Assembly: GCF_014692495.1 (NCBI RefSeq)
Contig: NZ_JACOIJ010000026.1
Coordinates: forward strand, 1 to 50,745
Length of the DNA: 50,745 bases
Reading direction: 5' to 3'
Origin: Sphingobacterium litopenaei
GTDB lineage: Bacteria > Bacteroidota > Bacteroidia > Sphingobacteriales > Sphingobacteriaceae
The translations under genes were made by a program, and so were the position numbers. Of the stretch, positions 1 to 8,339 are shown piece after piece (positions within the stretch are counted from its first letter, which is position 1; every line of letters starts with the position of its first letter). The notes beneath the pieces are model-generated. The model was given only the letters and a program-made list of their open reading frames with translations. It ran no database searches and was not told the origin of the DNA.

Positions 1-126
1 TACTATATCTTACCGATATAATAGTCCCAAAGACTGTTAATGTTTAATGAACCGCCGTATGCCGAACGGCACGTACGGTGGTGTGAGGGGTCAGGTAATC
101 AAATAATGATTACCTTCCTACTCTAT
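1..126 (+). mobile_element. Group IIC intron, 3' end (domains V and VI), partial
   Basis: Domain V is recognisable at 49-85. Its lower stem pairs ACCGCCGT (51-58) with ACGGTGGT, and the upper stem is GCC/GGC. It matches the domain V I remember for the Oceanobacillus class C intron except for one compensatory A-U to G-C change in the upper stem. Domain VI follows as a perfect 8-bp hairpin (94-101 with 107-114), with an outer stem leading to CCTACTCTAT. The A at 120 is the likely bulged branch point, and the intron should end at about 126. A short frame (1-18) ending in TAA at 19-21 could be the tail of the intron-encoded protein, but too little is present to say. The 5' part lies outside the window. 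Confidence 0.88.
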
Positions 127-270
127 CGGAATATTTGGCTGAATTTGTTATATTTGGGATTGTTAGTTGTCATCTTGACAGTATAAAAGATGAATTTAGA
201 GTTTGGAATTCATTTTGATATTGAATAGAAAAGAGTTAAAAAGAATAGAAATTAAATAAAGAATAACGAT
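127..270. other. Intergenic spacer (3' exon of the intron)
   Basis: This AT-rich spacer lies between the intron end and the first gene. I see no ORF, terminator hairpin or convincing TAnnTTTG promoter element in it, although the promoter of the downstream peptidase should lie here. Confidence 0.4.
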
Positions 271-957
271 ATGACGATTTGGTTTTTGCTTATAGGAATT
301 GGTATCATTAGTATGATTGTCCAATCAAGATTCAAGAATAAATTTAAGAAGTATTCGGAAATGCCTTTGACTTCTGGTTTATCAGGAGCCGAAGTTGCAC
401 AAAAAATGCTTCACGATAATAATATATATGATGTGAAAATTATTTCTGTAGAAGGACAATTAACGGATCATTATAATCCAGCAGATCGCACGGTGAATTT
501 AAGTCCAGAAGTATATCACGGACGTAGTGTGGCAGCTGCTGCGGTAGCTTCTCACGAATGTGGACACGCTGTGCAACACGCTACAGCCTATTCCTGGTTG
601 CAATTCCGTTCGGCAATGGTGCCAATTGTGAATGTTGCTTCGCGTATCGTTCAGTTCACGTTGATGATTGGTGTGATGTTGGCTATTTTCTCTAAGGTGT
701 TAATATTACTTCAAATAGGTGTTGCTGCCTTAGCCGTAACTACAGTATTTAGTTTTATTACGTTGCCTGTAGAGTTTGATGCTTCCAGAAGAGCTTTAGC
801 TTGGTTGAATACTGCAAATATTACACATTCTACAGTAGAGCACGATGGTGCACAAGATGCATTGAAATGGGCTGCGATGACTTATGTAGTAGCTGCATTA
901 TCTGCATTAGTAACATTATTATACTATGCACAAATGTTATTAGGTAGAAGAGATTAG
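271..957 (+). CDS. Membrane zinc metallopeptidase (Zn_peptidase_2, YugP-like)
   Basis: 228 aa. The HECGH motif (residues 95-99) is the HExxH zinc site, and VEFDASRRA (167-175) is the second conserved block of this neutral zinc metallopeptidase family. An N-terminal membrane segment (about 3-18) and hydrophobic stretches at about 125-165 and 203-222 make it an integral membrane protein with the active site near the membrane. Length is normal for the family (about 225-235 aa). The substrate is unknown. It stands alone, with an intrinsic terminator after the stop at 982-1008 separating it from ffh. The family call is firm from the motifs; the cellular role is not known. Confidence 0.9.
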   Translation: MTIWFLLIGIGIISMIVQSRFKNKFKKYSEMPLTSGLSGAEVAQKMLHDNNIYDVKIISVEGQLTDHYNPADRTVNLSPEVYHGRSVAAAAVASHECGHAVQHATAYSWLQFRSAMVPIVNVASRIVQFTLMIGVMLAIFSKVLILLQIGVAALAVTTVFSFITLPVEFDASRRALAWLNTANITHSTVEHDGAQDALKWAAMTYVVAALSALVTLLYYAQMLLGRRD

Positions 958-981
958 TAAATCGAAATATACTTTTATACA

Positions 982-1008
982 GGGGGTAAATTATTTATCC
1001 CCTTTTTT
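982..1008 (+). terminator. Intrinsic terminator after the zinc peptidase
   Basis: A 9-bp stem (982-990 with 994-1002, containing one G-U pair), a TTA loop and a run of six T at 1003-1008. Confidence 0.75.
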
Positions 1009-1051
1009 GTGGAATTGCGATTTGAATGGGCGTCCTTTCACTTCAATTTTG

Positions 1052-1059
1052 TAACTTTG
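1052..1059 (+). promoter_or_regulatory. -7 promoter element of ffh
   Basis: TAACTTTG fits the Bacteroidota -7 consensus TAnnTTTG, 32 bp before the ffh start. The only upstream TTTG (1021-1024) is 27 bp away, longer than usual, so only the -7 element is convincing. Confidence 0.5.
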
Positions 1060-1091
1060 TAGCTTAGCATAAGAATTTCAAAAGATTAACT

Positions 1092-2435
1092 ATGTTTTCA
1101 AATCTTCAGGATAAATTAGATAGAGCCTTTAAAGTATTAAAGGGACAAGGAAATATTACAGAAATCAACGTTGCGGAGACGATGAAAGAAATTCGCAAGG
1201 CCTTATTGGATGCCGATGTGAATTATAAAACAGCCAAAAGCTTTACCGATGAAGTAAAACAAAAAGCTTTAGGCGAAAATGTATTGACAAGTATTTCACC
1301 AGGTCAGTTGTTGACAAAAATCATGAATGATGAGTTGACAGCATTGATGGGTGGTACGGTTACTGATTTAGATTTATCAAAAAATCCTACTGTTATCTTA
1401 ATCGCTGGTTTAAACGGTGCGGGTAAAACTACTTTCACGGGTAAATTAGCTAACTTCTTAAAAGACAAAAAAGGTAAAAAACCTTTATTGGTTGCAGGTG
1501 ACGTTTACCGTCCTGCGGCGATTGATCAATTGGAAGTATTAGGTGGTCAAGTAGGTGTTCCTGTATATACAGACCGTAATTCTACAGATCCTATTGCTAT
1601 TGCAAAAGCTGGGGTAGAAGAAGGTAAAAGAAATGGCAATAATGTAATCATCATCGATACAGCAGGTCGTCTAGCAATTGATGAAGCGTTGATGAATGAG
1701 ATTACAGCTGTTAAAGAAGCTACTCAACCTCACGAAATTCTTTTCGTAGTGGATTCAATGACTGGTCAGGATGCGGTGAATACGGCTAAAGCATTCAACG
1801 ATCGTTTGGACTTCACCGGTGTGGTATTGACGAAATTGGATGGTGATACACGTGGTGGTGCGGCTTTATCTATCAAATCTGTCGTAAATAAACCAATCAA
1901 GTTTATTGGTACAGGTGAGAAAATGGAAGCATTGGATGTGTTCTATCCAGATCGTATGGCATCTCGTATTTTGGGTATGGGTGATGTCGTTTCCTTAGTA
2001 GAGCGTGCTCAACAACAATTTGACGAGAAACAAGCAGCTGAACTTCAAAAGAAAATTCGTAAAAATAAATTTGACTTCAACGACTTCCGTTCTCAAATCC
2101 AACAAATCAAAAAAATGGGTAACATGAAAGATTTGATTGGTATGATTCCCGGAGCTGGTAAAGCATTGAAAGATATTGAAATCGAAGACGATGCTTTCAA
2201 GCCTATCGAAGCTATTATCGATTCTATGACTCCATTTGAGCGTGAGAATCCTGATGCTATCGACCAACGTAGAAGAAATCGTATTGCAAAAGGTTCGGGT
2301 ACGAATATCGATGAGGTGAATAAATTAATCAAACAATTCATGGATATGCGTAAGGTAATGAAGCAAATGTCAAATCCAGCGATGGCTGCGAAGATGATGC
2401 GTAATATGCCTAAAATGCCAGGCAAACCTTTTTAA
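1092..2435 (+). CDS. ffh: Signal recognition particle protein Ffh (SRP54)
   Basis: 447 aa. This is the GTPase that binds 4.5S RNA and signal sequences of nascent membrane and exported proteins and docks with FtsY. An N-domain (1-90) is followed by the G-domain, with P-loop GLNGAGKT (106-113), DVYRPAAIDQL (137-147), DTAGR (189-193) and TKLDGDTRGG (about 247-256). The methionine-rich M-domain runs from about residue 300 to the end, with repeated M residues near the C-terminus. Length and domain order are normal. It appears to be a single-gene transcript, flanked by the terminators at 982-1008 and 2465-2496. Confidence 0.98.
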   Translation: MFSNLQDKLDRAFKVLKGQGNITEINVAETMKEIRKALLDADVNYKTAKSFTDEVKQKALGENVLTSISPGQLLTKIMNDELTALMGGTVTDLDLSKNPTVILIAGLNGAGKTTFTGKLANFLKDKKGKKPLLVAGDVYRPAAIDQLEVLGGQVGVPVYTDRNSTDPIAIAKAGVEEGKRNGNNVIIIDTAGRLAIDEALMNEITAVKEATQPHEILFVVDSMTGQDAVNTAKAFNDRLDFTGVVLTKLDGDTRGGAALSIKSVVNKPIKFIGTGEKMEALDVFYPDRMASRILGMGDVVSLVERAQQQFDEKQAAELQKKIRKNKFDFNDFRSQIQQIKKMGNMKDLIGMIPGAGKALKDIEIEDDAFKPIEAIIDSMTPFERENPDAIDQRRRNRIAKGSGTNIDEVNKLIKQFMDMRKVMKQMSNPAMAAKMMRNMPKMPGKPF

Positions 2436-2464
2436 TAGAGAAATGTTAATCCAATAATATTCAG

Positions 2465-2496
2465 AACCAAGTCAATTTCTTGACTTGGTTTTGTTT
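2465..2496 (+). terminator. Intrinsic terminator after ffh
   Basis: Perfect 11-bp stem (2465-2475 with 2480-2490), a TTTC loop and a T-rich tail. Confidence 0.85.
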
Positions 2497-2544
2497 TTAT
2501 AAATGATTTTTGTTCCTTAATTTTAGAGCTAAGGAATTAATTGT

Positions 2545-2552
2545 TAATTTTG
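2545..2552 (+). promoter_or_regulatory. -7 promoter element of nuoA (near-leaderless)
   Basis: TAATTTTG matches TAnnTTTG and ends only 4 bp before the nuoA ATG at 2557. The transcript would start at or within a few bases of the start codon. Confidence 0.55.
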
Positions 2553-2556
2553 TAAT

Positions 2557-3144
2557 ATGGACGATCACCCCACACAGTTATCAGCATATGGATCTATTCT
2601 CTTAATAGGAGTAGTAGGAATCCTATTGGTGTGTGTGACGATGTTCATGGCTAAATTATTAGCACCTAATAAACCTAATCCCATTAAATTAAGTACTTAC
2701 GAATGTGGCGAAGAAACCACAGGAAGTTCATGGGTACAGTTCAATCCTAGATTTTATGTCATTGCTTTAGTATTCCTTTTGTTTGATGTGGAATTAATTT
2801 TTGTATTTCCATGGGCTACAGTTTTCGGTCAATCCGAATTAATTGCTGCAGATAAACGTTGGGGATGGTTTACGATGATCGAGATGGCTATTTTCTTAGG
2901 TATATTGATTTTAGGACTGGTTTATGTATGGGTGCGTGGTGATTTGAATTGGGTCAAACCTAAACATACTATTCCTTCCGTGGATACAGGCGTACCGTTA
3001 AGTGCTTATGAAGCGTTGAATAGCAAACAATATGCTATCAAAGATCATAAAGCAGTAGAAGTGGTCGCTGAGCAAAAGGAAAAAGTAGTTCAACCTAAAG
3101 CATCTGTAGGATTCAAACCAAGATTTAAAAAACCAAACGCATGA
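2557..3144 (+). CDS. nuoA: NADH-quinone oxidoreductase subunit A, with C-terminal extension
   Basis: 195 aa. This is a membrane subunit of respiratory complex I. Three transmembrane helices are visible (about 12-34, 65-90 and 104-126), with the conserved YECG (48-51) in the first loop and FDVEL (76-80) in helix 2, which ends the normal NuoA fold. The protein then continues for about 65 residues, a polar and basic tail not found in the usual 115-130 aa subunit. Its stop overlaps the nuoB start by 4 bp (ATGA), so the two are translationally coupled. nuoC and later nuo genes are absent; purK follows nuoB. The ATG is fixed by the -7 element just upstream. Confidence 0.95.
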   Translation: MDDHPTQLSAYGSILLIGVVGILLVCVTMFMAKLLAPNKPNPIKLSTYECGEETTGSSWVQFNPRFYVIALVFLLFDVELIFVFPWATVFGQSELIAADKRWGWFTMIEMAIFLGILILGLVYVWVRGDLNWVKPKHTIPSVDTGVPLSAYEALNSKQYAIKDHKAVEVVAEQKEKVVQPKASVGFKPRFKKPNA

Positions 3145-3647
3145 CAAATCTAGAGCAACAACTTAAATCAGATGGTGTCGTCGTCGCTAAGATAGATGAC
3201 TTATTGAATTGGGCTCGTTTATCATCGATGTGGCCTATGAGTTTTGGTATAGCTTGTTGTGCTATTGAGATGATGGGCGCTATGGCATCGACTTACGATT
3301 TGGATCGTTTCGGTGTATTTCCTCGTCCTTCTCCTAGACAATCCGATGTGATGATTATTGCAGGTACGGTTACGTTCAAAATGGCAGATCGTATCAAAAG
3401 ATTGTATGAACAAATGCCCGAACCACGTTATGTAATTTCAATGGGCTCTTGTTCGAACTGTGGCGGTCCATATTGGCAACATGGTTATCATGTAGTTAAA
3501 GGAGTGGACAAAATTATACCTGTGGATGTGTATGTACAAGGATGTCCTCCACGTCCTGAAGCCTTGATTGGCGCATTTTTAGAATTACAAAAGAAAATAG
3601 AAAGCGAGCAAATCTTTCAAGATAAGTATTTTGAAGAGACTGTTTAA
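3141..3647 (+). CDS. nuoB: NADH-quinone oxidoreductase subunit B
   Basis: 168 aa. NuoB carries the terminal [4Fe-4S] cluster N2 that passes electrons to quinone at the junction of the peripheral and membrane arms. The four ligands are present: C39 and C40 in [12 protein letters not shown]104 in GSCSNCGG and C135 in [10 protein letters not shown]. Length is normal. The start overlaps the nuoA stop, and purK begins 15 bp after the stop, so the unit is probably nuoA-nuoB-purK-purE. The other complex I subunits must be encoded elsewhere. Confidence 0.97.
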   Translation: MTNLEQQLKSDGVVVAKIDDLLNWARLSSMWPMSFGIACCAIEMMGAMASTYDLDRFGVFPRPSPRQSDVMIIAGTVTFKMADRIKRLYEQMPEPRYVISMGSCSNCGGPYWQHGYHVVKGVDKIIPVDVYVQGCPPRPEALIGAFLELQKKIESEQIFQDKYFEETV

Positions 3648-3662
3648 TAGTTAAAATATAAT

Positions 3663-4805
3663 ATGGCAAAAGATTTTTATGGTGAGTTGCAGTTAGGCAT
3701 TCTTGGTGGCGGTCAATTAGGTCGCATGTTTATCCAAGAGGCTATCAATTACAACGTGAATGTACATGTGTTGGATCCGGATAAAAATGCTCCGTGTCGT
3801 AAACTATGTCAACATTTCGAATGTGGCTCATTGAGTGATTATGATACTGTTTACAATTTCGGTAAGGATTTGGACATGATCACTATTGAAATCGAGAAAG
3901 TAAATGTGGATGCGTTGGAAGCTTTGGAAGAAGTAGGTGTAATCGTATATCCGCAATCTCGTGTTATTCGTTTGATTCAAGATAAAGGATTGCAAAAGCA
4001 ATTCTTTAAGCAAAATGATATTCCAACGTCTGCTTTTCAATTTATCTCCAATATTGATTCTTTGAAAACAGCAAATCTATCTATTCCTTACGTCCAAAAA
4101 TTACGTAAAGATGGATACGATGGTAAAGGTGTAAAAATGATCCGCACAGAGGATGATTTAGCGAATGCTTTCGCAGAACCTTCAATCATCGAAGAGATCG
4201 TTGATTTCGAAAAAGAAATTGCGGTTATCGTAGCACGTAACGATAAAGGAGAAGTGAAAACTTTCCCAATGGTGGAAATGGAATTTAATCCAGAGGCTAA
4301 TTTGGTAGAATTCTTGATTTCACCTTCAACTTATAGCTTCGAGATTCAACAACAAGCTGAAGAATTGGCTAAGAAAATTGCGAATGATTTACAGATTGTA
4401 GGTCTTTTGGCTGTGGAAATGTTCTTAACAAAAACAGGAGAAATCTTGGTTAATGAATTAGCACCGCGTCCGCATAATTCGGGTCACCAAACTATTGAAG
4501 GTAACTTCACTTCGCAATTTGCGCAACATATGCGTGCTATCTTTAATCTTCCTTTGGGAGATACATCTGCACGTTCAAATGCTGTAATGATCAATCTTTT
4601 GGGAGAAGAAGGTTATGAAGGTTTGGCAAAATACGAAGGAGTGGAAGAGGTGTTGGCAATGGATGGCGTATATGTACATTTATACGGTAAAAAATATACA
4701 AAACCATTCCGTAAAATGGGACACGTATGTATTGTAAATGCAGACAGAGAATTGGCAATCAGTAATGCGCGCAAAGTACAAGAAATATTAAAAGTTATTG
4801 CATAA
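3663..4805 (+). CDS. purK: 5-(carboxyamino)imidazole ribonucleotide synthase
   Basis: 380 aa. PurK uses ATP and bicarbonate to convert AIR to N5-CAIR in purine synthesis. The N-terminal motif GGGQLGRM (15-22) starts the preATP-grasp domain. An ATP-grasp domain follows with DGYDGKG in the middle and NELAPRPHNSGH (about 264-275), the metal/substrate loop typical of PurK. Length is normal. It is followed 6 bp later by purE, its pathway partner, and preceded by nuoB with a 15-bp gap. Confidence 0.96.
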   Translation: MAKDFYGELQLGILGGGQLGRMFIQEAINYNVNVHVLDPDKNAPCRKLCQHFECGSLSDYDTVYNFGKDLDMITIEIEKVNVDALEALEEVGVIVYPQSRVIRLIQDKGLQKQFFKQNDIPTSAFQFISNIDSLKTANLSIPYVQKLRKDGYDGKGVKMIRTEDDLANAFAEPSIIEEIVDFEKEIAVIVARNDKGEVKTFPMVEMEFNPEANLVEFLISPSTYSFEIQQQAEELAKKIANDLQIVGLLAVEMFLTKTGEILVNELAPRPHNSGHQTIEGNFTSQFAQHMRAIFNLPLGDTSARSNAVMINLLGEEGYEGLAKYEGVEEVLAMDGVYVHLYGKKYTKPFRKMGHVCIVNADRELAISNARKVQEILKVIA

Positions 4806-4811
4806 AAATTT

Positions 4812-5318
4812 ATGAGTTCACAATCCGTGCAAGTAGGCATTATAATGGGAAGTAAATCAGATCTTCCAGTAATGCAAGATGCTGTAGATGTTTTAAAAGA
4901 ATTAGGTGTTAGTTTTGAAGTAACTATTGTTTCGGCGCACCGTACACCTCATCGTATGTTTGAGTATGCAGAGAAAGCTGCTGAACGTGGATTGAAAGTG
5001 ATTATCGCTGGAGCAGGTGGTGCTGCGCACTTGCCAGGAATGGTAGCTTCGATAACACACTTACCAGTTATTGGTGTTCCTGTTAAATCGTCTAATTCTA
5101 TCGATGGATGGGATTCTGTGTTGTCAATTCTACAAATGCCAAATGGTATTCCGGTAGCAACTGTAGCGTTGAATGCTGCTAAAAATGCAGGTATCTTAGC
5201 CGCACAAATCATCGGAACTAATGATGCACAAGTCGCTTCGAATCTTTTGACCTTTAAAAAAGGATTAAAAGAGAAAGTAGAAGAAACAGCGACGGAAGTA
5301 GAAAATATGAAATTTTAA
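4812..5318 (+). CDS. purE: N5-carboxyaminoimidazole ribonucleotide mutase (class I PurE)
   Basis: 168 aa. PurE moves the carboxyl group of N5-CAIR to give CAIR, acting directly after PurK. The class I signatures are clear: GSKSDLP (13-19), SAHRTP (41-46) and GAGGAAHLPGM (67-77), which form the nucleotide pocket with the catalytic His. It is the last gene of the run; the terminator at 5324-5347 follows its stop. Confidence 0.97.
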   Translation: MSSQSVQVGIIMGSKSDLPVMQDAVDVLKELGVSFEVTIVSAHRTPHRMFEYAEKAAERGLKVIIAGAGGAAHLPGMVASITHLPVIGVPVKSSNSIDGWDSVLSILQMPNGIPVATVALNAAKNAGILAAQIIGTNDAQVASNLLTFKKGLKEKVEETATEVENMKF

Positions 5319-5323
5319 ATATC

Positions 5324-5347
5324 AAAAGGGACTCGAAAGTCCCTTTT
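5324..5347. terminator. Bidirectional terminator between purE and a convergent gene
   Basis: Perfect 10-bp stem (5324-5333 with 5338-5347), CGAA tetraloop, with an A-run on one side and a T-run on the other. It lies between convergent stops (5318 on + and 5348 on -). Confidence 0.85.
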
Positions 5348-6334
5348 TTATTTCGCTAAAAACTTCTGAACATAATCATAGCTTTTCTTTACGCTCTCAA
5401 ATTTATTTGGCAAATAAATATCATCCTGCTCTACAAAAGCATGGACTAATCCTGACTTTTGAGCAGCCTGTATAATATTCACAAAATCTATTGTTCCACT
5501 TCCAACTTCTGTATATTTCACATCTTTGAAAATAGAATCCAACGGTGATTGGTCATATTCTTCGCCCACGACGGTTTTTGTGAACTGTTTGTCCATATCT
5601 TTTACATGCCACATTTCGAATCTTCCAGGATATTTTTCAAAGTAGGAGATAGGATTTAAACCTGCTTTTTCTATCCAGAACAAATCCATTTCGAAAGCTA
5701 CTAAATCTTTTTCGGTAAAAGCTAACATAATATCCAAACCTCTCGTATTATTCGCGAATTGTCTGAATTCCCAGAAGTGATTGTGATAGCCAATCTTTAA
5801 TCCCGCTTTTTTTGCGATTTTTCCAGCTTTATTCAATTGTTCGGCTGCATATTGGTAATCTTCTACTTTAAGATTATTTAGGTCATGCATCGGATTTACC
5901 GGTGCAATTACATATTGTTGTCCAAGTTCAGCAGCTATTTCCACATATTTTTCAACACTTTCTTTATCGTTGTTATTACGATCCAAATATTTTCCTAAAT
6001 CATAATGACCGCTGAAAGTTGATAATCCATTATCCGATAGAATTTTCTTTAATTCTGGTACTTTCAATCCCCAGAATGAATTATTAGCGACATCTACACC
6101 AAAGGTTTCGATGTGAGTATAGCCTACCTTAGCAACAGTTTCTAAAGTAAGTTTGGGATCTTGTGATAATAGATCACGTAATGAATAAATCTGAAGACCT
6201 ATATTGTGGATAGGACCCTTGCCTGTGACTGTTTTAGTGGATGAAGTACAAGCAGAAAGTAATGATGAACCGAGATAAGCACTTACAGCACCTATACCTG
6301 CTTGTTTTAAAAAATTTCTTCTCGAATTTTGCAT
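5348..6334 (-). CDS. Tat-exported lipoprotein, sugar phosphate isomerase/epimerase-like (xylose isomerase TIM barrel)
   Basis: About 328 aa from the ATG at 6334. I prefer this start over an upstream one at 6379 because it begins MQNSRRNFLKQAG, a twin-arginine signal with the motif SRRNFLK, followed by a hydrophobic stretch and lipobox LLSAC. The longer form would bury the signal and overlap the upstream gene. The mature part is an AP-endonuclease-2/xylose-isomerase TIM barrel with blocks HIETFG, YHNHFWEF, EMDLFWIEKAG, MWHVKDM and EVGSGTIDF, which carry the usual metal-binding His, Glu and Asp. Substrate unknown; such proteins in Bacteroidota often act on periplasmic sugar derivatives. Confidence 0.88.
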   Translation of the reverse strand: MQNSRRNFLKQAGIGAVSAYLGSSLLSACTSSTKTVTGKGPIHNIGLQIYSLRDLLSQDPKLTLETVAKVGYTHIETFGVDVANNSFWGLKVPELKKILSDNGLSTFSGHYDLGKYLDRNNNDKESVEKYVEIAAELGQQYVIAPVNPMHDLNNLKVEDYQYAAEQLNKAGKIAKKAGLKIGYHNHFWEFRQFANNTRGLDIMLAFTEKDLVAFEMDLFWIEKAGLNPISYFEKYPGRFEMWHVKDMDKQFTKTVVGEEYDQSPLDSIFKDVKYTEVGSGTIDFVNIIQAAQKSGLVHAFVEQDDIYLPNKFESVKKSYDYVQKFLAK

Positions 6335-6353
6335 GTTTATAGTTTGATTAGTA

Positions 6354-6869
6354 TTAATCAAGAACAATTTTTCCTTCAAATCGTTTTGATTGCGTATATA
6401 TATTAATGCCTAGAAATGACCATTTATATTCTCCCGATACATAATATTGGAAAAGGTTATTTTTTATGGGCGTTATATCTATTATTCGTTGGTTCCATTT
6501 TACACCCGCTGCTAAACCCGTAAAACTAGTTCCAATACTTAGTGGAACATTTTGTGCGTATGGAAATTCTTGATATTGAACATCAATGGATAATCGAGCA
6601 AATTCTTTATCGTCTATAATAATGTTTTTGAAATCGGGTATACCAGCTTTATCTGAAAAATGATTTAAGGTTATATCATTCGACTTCTTGGAGGTTTCGG
6701 AAGGTAAATAACTGGATAATAATGAGGAGGCTCCAAAAAAGAAGATTATTGCAGGAATTATTCCTATTCTTTTATTTATCAACGAAGTGCATTTAAAGAA
6801 GTAATAAATTAGTAGTATAAAACTTACCACATTTAATACACAGAATGATAAATAAAAGAATGAATGCAT
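6354..6869 (-). CDS. Hypothetical membrane-anchored protein
   Basis: 171 aa, not recognised. Two hydrophobic segments (about 4-26 and 35-55) are followed by a polar, probably extracytoplasmic part of about 115 residues rich in beta-forming stretches. Codon use looks like its neighbours and the frame is open throughout. It ends 19 bp before the start of the Tat lipoprotein and could be cotranscribed with it. A strong terminator at 6913-6954 separates it from frr. No function can be assigned. Confidence 0.6.
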   Translation of the reverse strand: MHSFFYLSFCVLNVVSFILLIYYFFKCTSLINKRIGIIPAIIFFFGASSLLSSYLPSETSKKSNDITLNHFSDKAGIPDFKNIIIDDKEFARLSIDVQYQEFPYAQNVPLSIGTSFTGLAAGVKWNQRIIDITPIKNNLFQYYVSGEYKWSFLGINIYTQSKRFEGKIVLD

Positions 6870-6912
6870 ATCCTAGAAATCTTGGTCTTATAAATGTAAT
6901 AATTTTAACTTT

Positions 6913-6954
6913 AAAACAAAGGGCTTCCATTTTTGAATGGAAGCCCTTTGTTTT
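6913..6954 (-). terminator. Terminator after pyrH-frr
   Basis: Perfect 19-bp stem (6913-6931 with 6936-6954) and a 4-base loop, placed just after the frr stop on the minus strand. The sequence reads equally well on both strands. Confidence 0.85.
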
Positions 6955-6970
6955 TATAGAATAATACAAC

Positions 6971-7534
6971 TTAGACCGTCATAATATCTTTTTCTTTTAA
7001 TTCTGCTAATGTATCTACTTTAGCGATGTAAGTATCCGTCAATTTTTGAACTTCAGCTTCACCTACTTTTATTTCGTCTTCAGAAGCACCGTCGTTTTTC
7101 AATTTCTTGATAGACTCGTTTGCATCTTTACGGATGTTACGTACCGCTACACGACCTTTTTCAGCTTCTTCCTTCGCTTTTTTCACTAAATCACGTCTTC
7201 TTTCTTCTGTAAGAGGAGGTACTACTAAACGGATAACAACACCATCATTTTGAGGATTAAGACCAATGTTAGAATCAATGATAGCTTTTTCAATTGTTCC
7301 TAACATAGATTTTTCCCAAGGTTGGATCACGATAGTACGTGCATCTGTAGTATTTACATTGGCTACTTGAGAAAGTGGAGTAGAAGAACCATAATAATCC
7401 ACATGGATACCATCCAACATACCTGGAGAAGCTTTACCCGCACGGATTTTTGTTAGTTCTGACTCGGTATGAGCAACTGCCTTAGTCATTTTCTCTTTGC
7501 AGTCGTCCAATTCAATAGAAATCAGTTCGTTCAT
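6971..7534 (-). CDS. frr: Ribosome recycling factor
   Basis: 187 aa, the usual length. RRF works with EF-G to split the post-termination 70S complex. Recognised from the N-terminal RAGKASPGMLDGI block, the DARTIVIQPWEKS region and the PPLTEERRRDLVK helix. It lies 19 bp downstream of pyrH, the standard pyrH-frr pair, and is followed by a strong terminator. Confidence 0.97.
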   Translation of the reverse strand: MNELISIELDDCKEKMTKAVAHTESELTKIRAGKASPGMLDGIHVDYYGSSTPLSQVANVNTTDARTIVIQPWEKSMLGTIEKAIIDSNIGLNPQNDGVVIRLVVPPLTEERRRDLVKKAKEEAEKGRVAVRNIRKDANESIKKLKNDGASEDEIKVGEAEVQKLTDTYIAKVDTLAELKEKDIMTV

Positions 7535-7553
7535 ATGTTTTAATATTTTATAC

Positions 7554-8258
7554 TTAACTTACTACAGTACCGATATGCTCACCATTCGCTAATTTTTTCA
7601 AATTACCTGGCTTGTTCATATCAAATACAATGATTGGAAGGTTGTTTTCTTGACATAATGTGAATGCAGTCATATCCATTACATTCAAACCTTTTTGGTA
7701 TACTTCGTTGAAAGAAATATGTTCAAATTTAGTTGCTGTAGGATCTTTCTCAGGATCAGCAGTGTAGATACCATCCACGCGAGTACCTTTTAGTACAGCA
7801 TCTGCATTGATTTCGATAGCACGTAAGGAAGCGGCTGTATCTGTAGTGAAATATGGATTACCTGTACCTGCTCCGAAGATTACAATTCTTCCTTTTTCTA
7901 AATGTCTAACTGCACGGCGACGAATAAATGGTTCACAAATTTGTTCCATTTTGATCGCTGTTAACAATCTAGTTTTCAATCCTACTTTTTCCAAAGCATC
8001 TTGCAAAGCCATACTGTTGATTACGGTAGCTAACATGCCCATATAATCGGCTTGCACTCTATCCATACCCGCTTTTTCGGCACTCAGTCCACGGTAGATA
8101 TTTCCACCTCCGATGACAATTGCAATTTCTAAACCTTGAGAATGAATTTCTTTGATATCGTTAGCGTATTGAGCGACGCGATTGATGTCGATACCGTAAT
8201 TTTGCTCACCCATTAGGGCTTCGCCGCTAAGTTTTAGTAGGATACGTTTATATTTCAT
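7554..8258 (-). CDS. pyrH: UMP kinase
   Basis: 234 aa. PyrH phosphorylates UMP to UDP with ATP, the first committed step to UTP and CTP. Amino-acid-kinase fold: KLSGEALMG near the N-terminus (phosphate binding), GGGNIYRG (50-57), [13 protein letters not shown], and [11 protein letters not shown] towards the C-terminal third. Length is normal. A -7 element TATCTTTG lies at 8291-8298. The 5' leader contains a short hairpin (TTTGGAA/TTCCAAA, 8271-8287). Cotranscribed with frr. Confidence 0.97.
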   Translation of the reverse strand: MKYKRILLKLSGEALMGEQNYGIDINRVAQYANDIKEIHSQGLEIAIVIGGGNIYRGLSAEKAGMDRVQADYMGMLATVINSMALQDALEKVGLKTRLLTAIKMEQICEPFIRRRAVRHLEKGRIVIFGAGTGNPYFTTDTAASLRAIEINADAVLKGTRVDGIYTADPEKDPTATKFEHISFNEVYQKGLNVMDMTAFTLCQENNLPIIVFDMNKPGNLKKLANGEHIGTVVS

Positions 8259-8290
8259 ATAGTTTTTTTCTTTGGAAGATTTCCAAAAGA

Positions 8291-8298
8291 CAAAGATA
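8291..8298 (-). promoter_or_regulatory. -7 promoter element of pyrH-frr
   Basis: Minus-strand TATCTTTG, a full match to TAnnTTTG, 32 bp before the pyrH ATG. Confidence 0.65.
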
Positions 8299-8339
8299 TA
8301 ACTTTTTTCCTGCTATCTAAGGCAATAGAAGCATTTGTT

